Position numbers and translations under genes: made by a program. Shown here in pieces: positions 7,878 to 15,035 of a stretch of 16,488 nucleotides of DNA. Numbering within the stretch: position 1 is the stretch's first letter; every line of letters starts with the position of its first letter. The stretch comes from Natrialbaceae archaeon Tc-Br11_E2g1 (GTDB lineage: Archaea; Halobacteriota; Halobacteria; Halobacteriales; Natrialbaceae): the NCBI GenBank assembly GCA_001564255.1, contig LKNC01000023.1:1-16488 (forward strand), read 5' to 3'. A model generated the notes under the pieces. That model saw only the letters and a program-made list of their open reading frames with translations, ran no database searches and was not told the origin of the DNA.

Positions 7878-9707
7878 TTAGATATCGATGAAGAGTGCAA
7901 CGGCGAGTACGACCGTGAGCAGGCCGGTTGCGACGTACATCGTTCGTGCGATGCCGAACTTGAACCCGGTTTTCCCCGCGGTGCTCGCCAGCCGCCTGTC
8001 GTATCGGTCACGCCAGCCGGACGGGAGGACCCCACGGATCGCGGTGCCGGGATCGTGGACGGCACCGACGAGCGTCCAGCCCGTCGCGACCACGGAGTCA
8101 CCGACCGCGTTGTACAGGCCCCCGAGGCCGCCAGAGAGCGCCCGCGTTCCGTAGAACGCGGCCGGGTCGTGGGCCCGGTTGACGTCGATCCCGCCGTGAA
8201 GTCGGTCGAAGATCGGTTTGCCGGCCACGAAGGCGACGACGCCGCCGACGCCCATCCCGAGCGCTTTCAGCACGTGTGAACTCGAGTACGGGTTCGTCGA
8301 CCACTGGTCGGCAAACGGAAGCAACGCGAACAGTGGCTGGTAGGCGAGCCCGAGGACGACACAGGCGGCGGCGACCGAGCCAGCCACGACCGTGTGTCCG
8401 AGGCCGGCGTCGGGCATCTCGACCCGTTCACCGTCGAGGAACCCGTAGTAGCCGAACTTGATGAACGAGGCGTAGGTTCCGACGCCACCGACCACGAGCA
8501 GCCAGAACAGCGGTTCGTGGCCGCCGTACTCGGCCGCGTCGGTCAACATCCCCTTGCTCACGAAGCCGTTGAACCCGGGGACGCCGGAAATCGAGAGCGC
8601 GCCGACCAGGAACAAGGTGAGTGCGATCGGCGCGGAGGTTCCGATCGCGCCGAACTTGTCGAGTTTGTTTTTGCCAAGTTGCAAGATGATGATGCCGGCA
8701 GCCATGAACAACAGTCCTTTGTAGAGGATGTGGTTAAACAGGTGCGCGAAGCCGCCGGCGACCCCGAGTGCGGAGCCGACGCCGATCCCGGCGAGCATGA
8801 ACCCGACCTGGCCCTGGATGTGATAGGAGAGCAGCCGGCGCATGTCCTTCTGGGCGAGTGCGTAGGCCGCACCGTAGATCGCCATCGCACCGCCGGCGTA
8901 CGCGAGGATCAGGTTCCCCTCCGGGAACGCACGGTGGGCGGCGTAGACGGCCGTCTTGGTGGTGTAACAGGCCAGGAACACCGACGTCGCCACGTGCGGG
9001 CTCGGGTAGGTGTCGGGCAGCCAGCTGTGAAGGCCGATGATCGCCGCGTTGACGCCGATTCCGAGGCCGGCGAGCGCCGCCGGGATCGAAATCGCCGTCC
9101 CGACGGCCGCGATCTCGACTTCCATGCCGCCGATCCCGGTCCCGTCGAAGTGCAACGCGGTCGGCTCGAGGCCGACGGTAAACAGGTAGAGTGCAATCCC
9201 GGCGAGCAGGAGACTGCCACCGATCGCGTGGGCGAGCGCGTAGCGGTAGCCGGTCCGGATCGCAGCGCCGCCGGAGAGCCAGACGAACACCGTACTGGCG
9301 ATCGCCATCACTTCCCAGCCGATGATCAGGCCGAGCCAGTCGCCGACGACGACGGTCCACAGCGACGCGCCGACGTAGCCAAGTCCCCACATGAGGTGGC
9401 GCTTGCTGGCGTCGGCGAAGTAGGCGTAGCCGACCGCCGCCGCACCGAAGGCACCGAAGATGATCACCATCAACCGCGAGAACACGTTGACGTCGACGAC
9501 GATCACCTCGAGGCCGAGGAAGGTCCAGGTCGGCCCAGTCCCCTCGGGGACGAGCAACGCCCAGGCGACGGTGCCAAGCAACGCCAGCACCGTCACGATG
9601 TGGGCCTCCCGCCGGGGGAAGAACGCGACCAGCACTAGGGCGGCGGCGACGAACAGGAACGGCGGCACCGAGAGCAAGGCGTCGACGCCGACGAAGGGTG
9701 CGCTCAT
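7878..9707 (-). CDS. ND5/MrpA-N-type proton-conducting antiporter subunit (609 aa)
   Basis: This is a large polytopic membrane protein of the proton-conducting transporter family with a long C-terminal extension. The TM5 acid is in GLIIGWEVMAIAS (E132). The TM7 box reads GIGVNAAIIGLHSWLPDTYP, so Asn220 replaces the conserved TM7 lysine, while the TM8 lysine is kept in CYTTKTAVYAAHR (K251). Lysines also occur in FNHILYKGLLF (K330) and GFNGFVSKGMLTD (K385). After about residue 435 come further membrane segments, an amphipathic region with HGGIDVNRAHDPAAFYG (504-520), and a last helix (about 588-608). This recalls NuoL/MrpA N-terminal halves with their C-terminal arm. Here the MrpA C-terminal domains are a separate gene at 12268. 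The ATG overlaps the preceding TGA as ATGA. It probably supplies a second or third ion-translocating module of the complex. Confidence 0.88.
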   Translation of the reverse strand: MSAPFVGVDALLSVPPFLFVAAALVLVAFFPRREAHIVTVLALLGTVAWALLVPEGTGPTWTFLGLEVIVVDVNVFSRLMVIIFGAFGAAAVGYAYFADASKRHLMWGLGYVGASLWTVVVGDWLGLIIGWEVMAIASTVFVWLSGGAAIRTGYRYALAHAIGGSLLLAGIALYLFTVGLEPTALHFDGTGIGGMEVEIAAVGTAISIPAALAGLGIGVNAAIIGLHSWLPDTYPSPHVATSVFLACYTTKTAVYAAHRAFPEGNLILAYAGGAMAIYGAAYALAQKDMRRLLSYHIQGQVGFMLAGIGVGSALGVAGGFAHLFNHILYKGLLFMAAGIIILQLGKNKLDKFGAIGTSAPIALTLFLVGALSISGVPGFNGFVSKGMLTDAAEYGGHEPLFWLLVVGGVGTYASFIKFGYYGFLDGERVEMPDAGLGHTVVAGSVAAACVVLGLAYQPLFALLPFADQWSTNPYSSSHVLKALGMGVGGVVAFVAGKPIFDRLHGGIDVNRAHDPAAFYGTRALSGGLGGLYNAVGDSVVATGWTLVGAVHDPGTAIRGVLPSGWRDRYDRRLASTAGKTGFKFGIARTMYVATGLLTVVLAVALFIDI

Positions 9708-11365
9708 TGGCCGTTCACCCCCTCAGTCGCGCCCTCGACGATCAACTCGACGAGGTCGAAAAAGAACATGTAGTCGGGGACGATACCGAACAGGACCACG
9801 AGTGCAGTCGTGGACATGAGTGGAACGAGCATCAGGAGTGTGGTCTCTTTCAGCGGGCCCGCGGGTCGGTCCCAGCCGTCACTCGGCGGGAGGTCGTGGT
9901 GTCCGTGGTCGTCGTGGCTATCGTCGGTCGAGCCGCCGTCGGATCGGACCTCCTCGACGGGTGCGCCACCGAGGGGGCCGTCGAGAACCGGTTTTCGCTC
10001 GCGGTCGTCGGCCCGCTCGAAGAAGGCCGTGTAGATGATCGGCCAGAAGTACCCGACGTTCAGCGCGCCGGAAGCGACGAGTACGACCGGAACGAGCAAC
10101 TGCCCGGCCTGGGCACCGCCGACGATGAGATGCCACTTGCTCACGAAGCCGGCGAGCAGCGGAATCCCGGCCATACTCAAACTCGCGACGGTGAACGCAC
10201 CCATCGTCACGGGCATCCGTCTGCCGACGCCGGCCATCTCACTGATGTACTTGATGTGTAACTGGACGTAGAGTGCCCCGGCACACAGGAACAGCGTCAG
10301 CTTCGCAAAGGCGTGGGCGGGGATGTGCAACAATCCGCCAGTGAGCGCCGCGGACTCGAGCAAGGCGAGCCCGAAGACGATGTAAGAGAGCTGTGCGATC
10401 GTCGAATAGGCCAGCCGGGCTTTGAGGTTGTCCTGGCGAAGTGCGAACAGACTCGAGATCAGGATCGTCGCGCCGGCGAACGCGGCGAGGACGACGCCGA
10501 GCCCGAGGTCACCGACGACTCCGGGCCCGAAGACGTCGATGACGGTTCGGGCGACGCCGAACGCGCCGGCTTTGACGACCGCGACCGCGTGGAGCAGTCC
10601 CGAGACGGGCGTCGGCGCGACCATCGCACTCGGCAGCCACGAGTGCAGGGGCATGACCGCCGCCTTGACGCTGAACCCGGCGACGAGCGCGACGAACGCG
10701 GCTCCGGTCGCCCACGGGTCGGCGGTCGCCAGTTCTGTGATCCCGCCGCGGGTGAAGTCGACGGTTCCGGTCAGCCAGAAGACCGCGAGCATCCCGCCGA
10801 AGACGGCGAGGCCGCCACTGAACGCGTAGGTGAGATACTTGTAACCGGAAACCCGTGCCTCCTCGGACTCGTCGTGGGCGACCAGCGGGTAGGTCGCGAT
10901 CGTCAGGACCTCATAGAAGACGAGGAACAAGAGGAGGTTCGGCGCGAACGCGATACCGAGCGCGGCACCGACGCTCGCACAGAGCATCGCGAAAAAGCGC
11001 GTCTGGTAGGGCTCGTCGTGCCCGCGCATGTAGCCGATGCTGTAGACGGCCGTCAGCACGTACAGCCCGCTTGCGACGACAGCGAACAACATTCCGAGGG
11101 CGTCCGCACGCAACGCCAGCTCGACGCCGGGGACGATCTCGCCGAAAGAAGCGACGTAGACCGTCCCCTCGAGGACGCCCGGGGCCATGCTGGCGACGAT
11201 CCCGAAGTTCACGAGGGCGGCCAGGATCGACCACGCCTCGCGGACGTTCGGGCGGGCGTGTGAGGCGATGATGAGTGCGACTGCGAGCAGTGAGACGACC
11301 AAGACGGCAGCCGGGCGCATCGAGGGGACCTCCCCGCCCGTGCTCGCGAGGATCGGCTCAATCAT
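9704..11365 (-). CDS. MrpD/NuoN-like proton-conducting antiporter subunit (553 aa)
   Basis: It occupies the canonical MrpD position directly after mrpC. It is a polytopic proton-conducting transporter family protein with the TM5 acid in FLVFYEVLTIATYP (E152) and the TM7 box FSVKAAVMPLHSWLPSAM (K234). It also has the TM8 lysine in HAVAVVKAGAFG (K265), the RQDNLKARLAYSTIAQLSY stretch, HAFAKLTLF (K355) and GFVSKWHLIVGG (K410). All ion-path residues of an active subunit are therefore present. A hydrophilic loop (about 451-505) between late membrane segments contains an Asp/His cluster, DDSHDDHGHHD (481-491). The start is ATG at 11365, overlapping the mrpC stop by eight bases (ATGATTGA); its stop overlaps the next ATG (ATGA). 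Confidence 0.9.
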   Translation of the reverse strand: MIEPILASTGGEVPSMRPAAVLVVSLLAVALIIASHARPNVREAWSILAALVNFGIVASMAPGVLEGTVYVASFGEIVPGVELALRADALGMLFAVVASGLYVLTAVYSIGYMRGHDEPYQTRFFAMLCASVGAALGIAFAPNLLLFLVFYEVLTIATYPLVAHDESEEARVSGYKYLTYAFSGGLAVFGGMLAVFWLTGTVDFTRGGITELATADPWATGAAFVALVAGFSVKAAVMPLHSWLPSAMVAPTPVSGLLHAVAVVKAGAFGVARTVIDVFGPGVVGDLGLGVVLAAFAGATILISSLFALRQDNLKARLAYSTIAQLSYIVFGLALLESAALTGGLLHIPAHAFAKLTLFLCAGALYVQLHIKYISEMAGVGRRMPVTMGAFTVASLSMAGIPLLAGFVSKWHLIVGGAQAGQLLVPVVLVASGALNVGYFWPIIYTAFFERADDRERKPVLDGPLGGAPVEEVRSDGGSTDDSHDDHGHHDLPPSDGWDRPAGPLKETTLLMLVPLMSTTALVVLFGIVPDYMFFFDLVELIVEGATEGVNGQ

Positions 11366-11735
11366 CGTCGTTCACCCCCCGGTCGGCGTCGTCGGCCGCG
11401 AGTTTTCGCTCGATCTCGCGGGTGTCCAGCGTGCCGAACTCGTCGTACAGTCTGATGACGAGCGCGAGCGCGAGTCCCGTCAGGGAGACCCCGACGACGA
11501 TCGCAGTCAACACGAGGACGTGTGCGAGGGGGTTGGCGTGGGGCCCCTCGAAGCTGACGATCGGCGGGTTCGCCCCGTCGACGTAGGCGATCGTCACGAG
11601 CAGTAAGTAGACTGCGACCTGTGCGAAGTTCAGACCGATGACCTTCTTGATGAGGTTCCGGTTGTCGATCATCATGTACAGTCCGATCAAGAAGAGCACG
11701 AACGACGTCAGATAGTAGTGGTGTGTCTCGATCAC
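11358..11735 (-). CDS. mrpC: Na+/H+ antiporter subunit C (NuoK-like)
   Basis: This 125-aa protein is the NuoK/MbhG-like subunit. It has three membrane helices: about 8-24, 30-50 with KKVIGLNFAQVAVYLLLV, and 70-94 with the family box ANPLAHVLVLTAIVVGVSLTGLALAL split around the proline. A charged acidic tail (RKLAADDADRGVNDDD) follows. NuoK-like subunits couple the antiporter modules to the rest of the membrane arm. The start is GTG at 11735, overlapping the mrpB TGA as GTGA. Length is typical of MnhC (about 110-125 aa). Confidence 0.92.
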   Translation of the reverse strand: MIETHHYYLTSFVLFLIGLYMMIDNRNLIKKVIGLNFAQVAVYLLLVTIAYVDGANPPIVSFEGPHANPLAHVLVLTAIVVGVSLTGLALALVIRLYDEFGTLDTREIERKLAADDADRGVNDDD

Positions 11736-12265
11736 GCTTTCTTACCTCCAGAAACGCCCGCAGCGAGCCAGATGACCAGCCCGATCACGACGCCCGCCAC
11801 GAGCGCCGCGATCGCGACCTCGACCAGCTTGACCATGTTCTCGACCGACAGCGGGAAGACGTACAGCTCCAAGAGCGCCCCGCCGTAGACGACGCCGCCG
11901 ATGGCGACGCCACCGAAGAGGGCGGCACCGACCAGAAACAGCCCACCGAGCGCTCTCGCATCGAGCCACTCCTGGGTCGGTTCGAACCCGAAGGCGAGAC
12001 CGATGAGTACGACCGCCGAACCCATGATGATCCCCCCCTGGAACGCCCCGCCGGGGAGACTCGTCCCGAACAGGGTGACGTAGACACCGAAAGCGACGAC
12101 GAACGGCGTCACCGTCCTCGAGGCCGTCTTGATCACCGGGCTCTGAGAGACCGCCGACTCGCCTCGAGCGATCTCCGTTGTGGCGGCATCGAACTTCTCC
12201 TCGGGAGTCGGTGTGTCGGTCCCGTTTTCGCCGCGGCGGTCGTCCGTGTCGGTGTCCCGTGACAT
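11732..12265 (-). CDS. mrpB: Na+/H+ antiporter subunit B (MnhB domain)
   Basis: An acidic N-terminal tail of about 45 residues (haloarchaeal in style) is followed by four membrane helices of the MnhB/MbhF domain. The family region near TLFGTSLPGGAFQGGII contains the PGG-FQGG signature, then GSAVVLIGLAFGFEP and a C-terminal helix pair ending in GGKKA. ATG at 12265 lies two bases after the preceding TGA. A GTG at 12271 overlapping that stop as GTGA, six bases after GGGGTGA, is an equally reasonable start and would add two residues. The subunit is structural in Mrp complexes; no catalytic residues are assigned. Confidence 0.9.
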   Translation of the reverse strand: MSRDTDTDDRRGENGTDTPTPEEKFDAATTEIARGESAVSQSPVIKTASRTVTPFVVAFGVYVTLFGTSLPGGAFQGGIIMGSAVVLIGLAFGFEPTQEWLDARALGGLFLVGAALFGGVAIGGVVYGGALLELYVFPLSVENMVKLVEVAIAALVAGVVIGLVIWLAAGVSGGKKA

Positions 12266-12267
12266 CG

Positions 12268-12852
12268 TCACAGGAGGTCACCCCGCTTGAGCACGACCAG
12301 GACGCTCACCGCCGCCGAGAAGGCGACGATGAGTTCCCCGAGCGTGTCCAGTCCACGGTAGACGACCAGTACGGAGACGACGGCGTTCGGGAAGCCGGTG
12401 TCTTCCAGGGTCTCCTGGACGTAGAAGCCGTAGGGCGTCCGATCCCCGGTATCGGAGAACGGGTAGGTCTCGCTGACCGCCGCGGCGGCCGGATCGCCGA
12501 TCTCCGGCATCGAGAGGATCACGTAGCCAAGCGGGACGGCGAGTGTGCCGAGGATGAAAAGCGCCGGGACGTTGAGTGGGTGTAACTTCCCCGTGAGCCC
12601 CCCACTGTCATCGGACGTCGACCGTCCGGACGTCTTGACGACGGTGATCAGGAGCAACACCGTGATGACGCCGGCACCCACCGCGGCCTCGACGAGGGCG
12701 ACGTCGGGTGCGGCGAGCAGGATCCAGATCACCGAGACCCCGAGTCCGAAGGCGGCGAACGTGACGATCGCACCGACGATGTCGCGGCTGAGCGCGACGA
12801 ATATCGCCGAGGCGAGAACGAACACGACGAGGGCGAGTTCGAGCCAGATCAT
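12268..12852 (-). CDS. Stand-alone MrpA C-terminal module (DUF4040/MbhD plus MbhE-like)
   Basis: The 194-aa protein corresponds to the C-terminal part of bacterial MrpA, encoded separately as in archaeal Mbh/Mrp operons where MbhD and MbhE are distinct. The N-terminal half is DUF4040-like with the signature LLAAPDVALVEAAVGAGV (about 45-62), including the conserved acidic residue. The second half has a hydrophobic helix, a hydrophilic loop, and the MbhE-like ending VVYRGLDTLGELIVAFSAA followed by VLKRGDLL. Fusion of the MbhD-like and MbhE-like parts in one chain is the visible difference from Pyrococcus. ATG at 12852 overlaps the mrpG stop as ATGA; a GTG eleven codons earlier would lie inside mrpG and is not favoured. 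It probably helps form the Na+ path in the complex. Confidence 0.88.
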   Translation of the reverse strand: MIWLELALVVFVLASAIFVALSRDIVGAIVTFAAFGLGVSVIWILLAAPDVALVEAAVGAGVITVLLLITVVKTSGRSTSDDSGGLTGKLHPLNVPALFILGTLAVPLGYVILSMPEIGDPAAAAVSETYPFSDTGDRTPYGFYVQETLEDTGFPNAVVSVLVVYRGLDTLGELIVAFSAAVSVLVVLKRGDLL

Positions 12853-13172
12853 CGTGACCCCCCCTCCGAGTCGTCGCGCGTCCACGGTTCGATCCCCTGG
12901 CTGTAGGCGGCACGGGTGATCGCGTGTGCGGCCGTGGGGTTCGTGTAGTAGATGAAGCCAAACAGGATCGCCGCCCGGATCACCTCCCCGGCAGTACCGA
13001 AGTAGACGGCGACGGCGAGGATGGCGAATCCGGCTCCGAGGGTGTCGGCTTTCGTCGCGGCGTGTGAGCGGGTGTAGACGTCGGGCAGGCGCAACATGCC
13101 GACGGCACCCACGAAGGTGAAAAACACCGAGATCGCGACGAACGCGACGACGAGGATCGTCGTGGGCGTCAT
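12849..13172 (-). CDS. mrpG: Na+/H+ antiporter subunit G
   Basis: The 107-aa protein has the MnhG/PhaG signature VGMLRLPDVYTRSHAATKADTLG (about 24-46, read across the first helix-loop junction), three membrane helices and a short acidic tail. ATG at 13172 overlaps the mrpF TGA as ATGA and is preferred to the GTG six bases upstream. With MrpE and MrpF it forms the small-subunit end of Mrp complexes (MbhC equivalent). Confidence 0.93.
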   Translation of the reverse strand: MTPTTILVVAFVAISVFFTFVGAVGMLRLPDVYTRSHAATKADTLGAGFAILAVAVYFGTAGEVIRAAILFGFIYYTNPTAAHAITRAAYSQGIEPWTRDDSEGGSR

Positions 13173-13453
13173 CGCCACTTCACCCCCTCACTGCGATAGG
13201 TGAAGCGACCGACGGCCAGGCTCAACACGAAGTTGAGCAGGGCGTAGACGATCGCGATGTCGAGATACTCCGGTCGGTCGAGTCCCGCCGAGATCAGCAC
13301 GATCACGATGACGGTGCTGGTTCCGACGATGTTCACGGCGAGGACGCGGTCGTAGGTCGTCGGGCCGGCCACGACGCGGTAGAGGACGACCGCGGCGAGG
13401 ACGACGACGATCGCCGCCCCGCCCAGCAGCGCCGTCGTCACGAGGTCAGTCAT
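13169..13453 (-). CDS. mrpF: Na+/H+ antiporter subunit F
   Basis: The 94-aa protein has three membrane helices. The family motif VAGPTTYDRVLAVNIVG follows the first helix, and YLDIAIVYALLNFVLSLAVG forms the third. This is the MnhF/MbhB-like subunit. ATG at 13453 overlaps the mrpE stop by eight bases (ATGACTGA); a longer in-frame upstream extension would lie inside mrpE and lacks membrane-protein character, so it is rejected. Confidence 0.93.
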   Translation of the reverse strand: MTDLVTTALLGGAAIVVVLAAVVLYRVVAGPTTYDRVLAVNIVGTSTVIVIVLISAGLDRPEYLDIAIVYALLNFVLSLAVGRFTYRSEGVKWR

Positions 13454-14483
13454 CGGGCTCACCCCCCTCGGTCTGTTCTGTCGCTGCCGGACCGGAGAGT
13501 GGTTCCATGTCGCCGCGAACCCCCGGGTTCGGGAGCTCGAGGCCCTCTCGACCGTAAAAGAGGAACCGGACGGCCCCCTCGTGGACGCCCGCAGCGACGT
13601 CGTCTCGAGCACCTTCGGTAAGTGAGTGAACCAGCAGGTGGTTGCCGATCGCGTCGACCGTGAGCGTCCCCGGCGTAAGCGAGATGCTGTTGGCGAACGA
13701 GGTCACCGACAGTCCGTCGCTTACGGCCCCGTCGACCCGGTCCATCCCGGGGTCGATCGGCAAGGACGGATGTAACACCACGTACGCGAACAGGACGTTC
13801 GCCTTCGCGATCTCCCAGAGCAGGTACGGGACGAAAAGCAGGCTGCGTCCTGCTACCCCGAGCGCCGAACGCAGGTGTGGCGTCGTCTCGAAGACGACGT
13901 TTCCCAAGAGCACGGCGACCAACACGCCCGTGCCGATCGCGGCGAAGTAGGTGAACGTCGAGCCGAGCCCACCCAAGGCGAGATAGAAGACGACGGACAG
14001 TCCGAACAGGACGCCGCCCCGAACCAGTCCCTCCCTGGTGGGGCCCCAGGCGCTTTTCGAGACGGGGGCACGCTCGTACTCGACGTCCGTAGTCGAGAGA
14101 ACCGACTCGACCGGCTGTAACGACGGCGCAGTCGAGTCGACGGAGTAGCTTGGTCCCAGGATTATCCGGTCGAGGTCGTGTTCGTGGACGTACTCGACGA
14201 GCAAGTCGACGTGTTCTCCCGGGTCCGCCATGTACCGATCGTTCCCGAGCAACGCCGTCTCGATCGTGACGTCCTCGCCTGCGGCCTCCCGGGCGTACTC
14301 CTCGGCTCGATCCAGCGTCCGCCGGTCCCGACGTAGTTTTCTGTCGTGGGTCCGGTGGCCCGTCCGGACGAGGTGGACACTACCGAGGGCGTCCGCTCTC
14401 ACCGCCTCGACGGCGTGAGAGACCGTCCCCTCGAGGCTGGCGGAGGGCTCGACCGGGACGACGACGCCCCCCGGTCGGCTCAC
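13446..14483 (-). CDS. mrpE: Na+/H+ antiporter subunit E with N-terminal universal-stress-protein-like domain
   Basis: The C-terminal 190 residues are a standard MnhE/MbhA subunit: membrane helices at about 155-195, a segment LLFVPYLLWEIAKANVLFA, then the hallmark FANSISLTPGTLTVD and LLVHSL. Bacterial MrpE is only about 160 aa. The first 140 residues here have the alternating strands and helices of a UspA-like fold (VVVPVEPSASLEGT, GSVHLVRTGH, VTIETALLG, DRIILGPSYS). The GxxG-9x-G(S/T) nucleotide loop of ATP-binding Usp proteins is not visible after ILGPS. GTG at 14483 is chosen because GGGGGTG lies six bases upstream; GTG at 14492 would add three residues. It is the first gene of the mrp operon. 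The domain faces the cytoplasm by prediction and could regulate the complex; that role is inferred. Confidence 0.88.
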   Translation of the reverse strand: MSRPGGVVVPVEPSASLEGTVSHAVEAVRADALGSVHLVRTGHRTHDRKLRRDRRTLDRAEEYAREAAGEDVTIETALLGNDRYMADPGEHVDLLVEYVHEHDLDRIILGPSYSVDSTAPSLQPVESVLSTTDVEYERAPVSKSAWGPTREGLVRGGVLFGLSVVFYLALGGLGSTFTYFAAIGTGVLVAVLLGNVVFETTPHLRSALGVAGRSLLFVPYLLWEIAKANVLFAYVVLHPSLPIDPGMDRVDGAVSDGLSVTSFANSISLTPGTLTVDAIGNHLLVHSLTEGARDDVAAGVHEGAVRFLFYGREGLELPNPGVRGDMEPLSGPAATEQTEGGEPDD

Positions 14484-14767
14484 GTCGGCCACCCCCGCGG
14501 TCTGAACGCGTGTGCTCGGACGCGAGGTGTACGTCCCTCACGCATCCGGCTGTGTCGAACGGTCACCGGGTCCGACAGCGGCGTACGCGTTCGTTTCCCG
14601 CCACGGCGCATCCCTCCTGGTGACCGTCGTTGGATACTCATCTCTGTTGTTAGTCGACCCAAGCGCCACCCGTGGCAAAACTATTTCGTTATCCGCTAAT
14701 CGCCCCGCCGCTGTAGAACACACACCGAAATCCGGTTTTAATCAACCATCCTTGGACCCGAATCCGC

Positions 14768-14773
14768 TTTATA
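14768..14773. promoter_or_regulatory. TTTATA BoxA candidate, direction unresolved
   Basis: TTTATA is among the best haloarchaeal BoxA matches in the window and sits in GC-rich flanks (CCGCTTTATACCG). Read on the plus strand, transcription would begin near 14797. Read on the minus strand as TATAAA, it would begin near 14742 and give mrpE a leader of about 250 bases. The flanks do not settle the direction. Confidence 0.4.
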
Positions 14774-14898
14774 CCGTCCCCTGTCAAATTCTGGGGGGCC
14801 AGTCCGCCACCACTCTCCTGAACGTTCGTCTCCTTAGAGATCGTCGTCGACGTGTGTCGGTGTGTCCATAGGTACCACTAATCTTGGGTAGCCCCCTG

Positions 14899-14905
14899 TT
14901 TTTTT
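14899..14905 (+). terminator. T7 run in intergenic region
   Basis: Seven consecutive T follow GCCCCCTG on the plus strand. A U-run of this length is enough for archaeal termination and would stop any plus-strand transcript that begins at the TTTATA element, about 105 bases earlier. It lies upstream of the likely DUF4212 promoter, so it need not affect that gene. Confidence 0.3.
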
Positions 14906-14942
14906 ACAATTATTGCGAACAGAGACGCGCTTAACCCTCACG

Positions 14943-14951
14943 ATAATTATA
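14943..14951 (+). promoter_or_regulatory. Likely BoxA of the DUF4212/symporter operon with flanking inverted repeat
   Basis: ATAATTATA is an A/T block with a TTATA core. Initiation about 25 bases downstream (near 14975) would leave a leader of about 60 bases before the ATG at 15036. ACCCT and AGGGT flank the element (14934-14955); a repressor bound there would cover the TATA box. The operator idea is inference from symmetry. Confidence 0.45.
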
Positions 14952-15021
14952 GGGTAACTCGCATGGGATACGTTCGTGCTGGCGACTATTCGGTTTTGAG
15001 ACACGAAAGAGAGCGCAGACA

Positions 15022-15029
15022 GAGTGATT
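15022..15029 (+). promoter_or_regulatory. Ribosome-binding site deciding the DUF4212 start
   Basis: GAGTGATT, one position short of the full anti-Shine-Dalgarno complement, ends six bases before the ATG at 15036. An in-frame GTG at 15024 lies inside this site and is therefore unlikely to be the start. Confidence 0.5.
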
Positions 15030-15035
15030 CACAAA

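Larger units (their letters stand above)
14484..15035. other. 552-base divergent regulatory region
   Basis: This stretch separates the divergent mrp operon and DUF4212/symporter operon. The part next to mrpE (14484-14670) is GC-rich with no clear signal. The part from about 14680 to 14960 is much richer in A/T and holds several promoter-like elements: TTTTAA at 14736-14741, TTTATA at 14768-14773, a run of seven T at 14899-14905, and ATAATTATA at 14943-14951. ACCCT (14934-14938) and AGGGT (14951-14955) form an inverted repeat around the last element. No convincing coding frame was found. Confidence 0.6.

Noticed and set aside
14480..14662. Up to 60-codon minus-strand ORF whose TGA overlaps the mrpE GTG as GTGA
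   Set aside because: The product is extremely Arg-rich, unlike haloarchaeal proteins, starts at a non-ATG or internal ATG, and has no clear promoter or ribosome-binding site. The overlap is probably chance in GC-rich DNA.
14512..14871. 119-codon plus-strand frame in the divergent region
   Set aside because: Starts at GTG without a ribosome-binding site, crosses the A/T-rich promoter segment, lacks acidic bias and shows no known motif.
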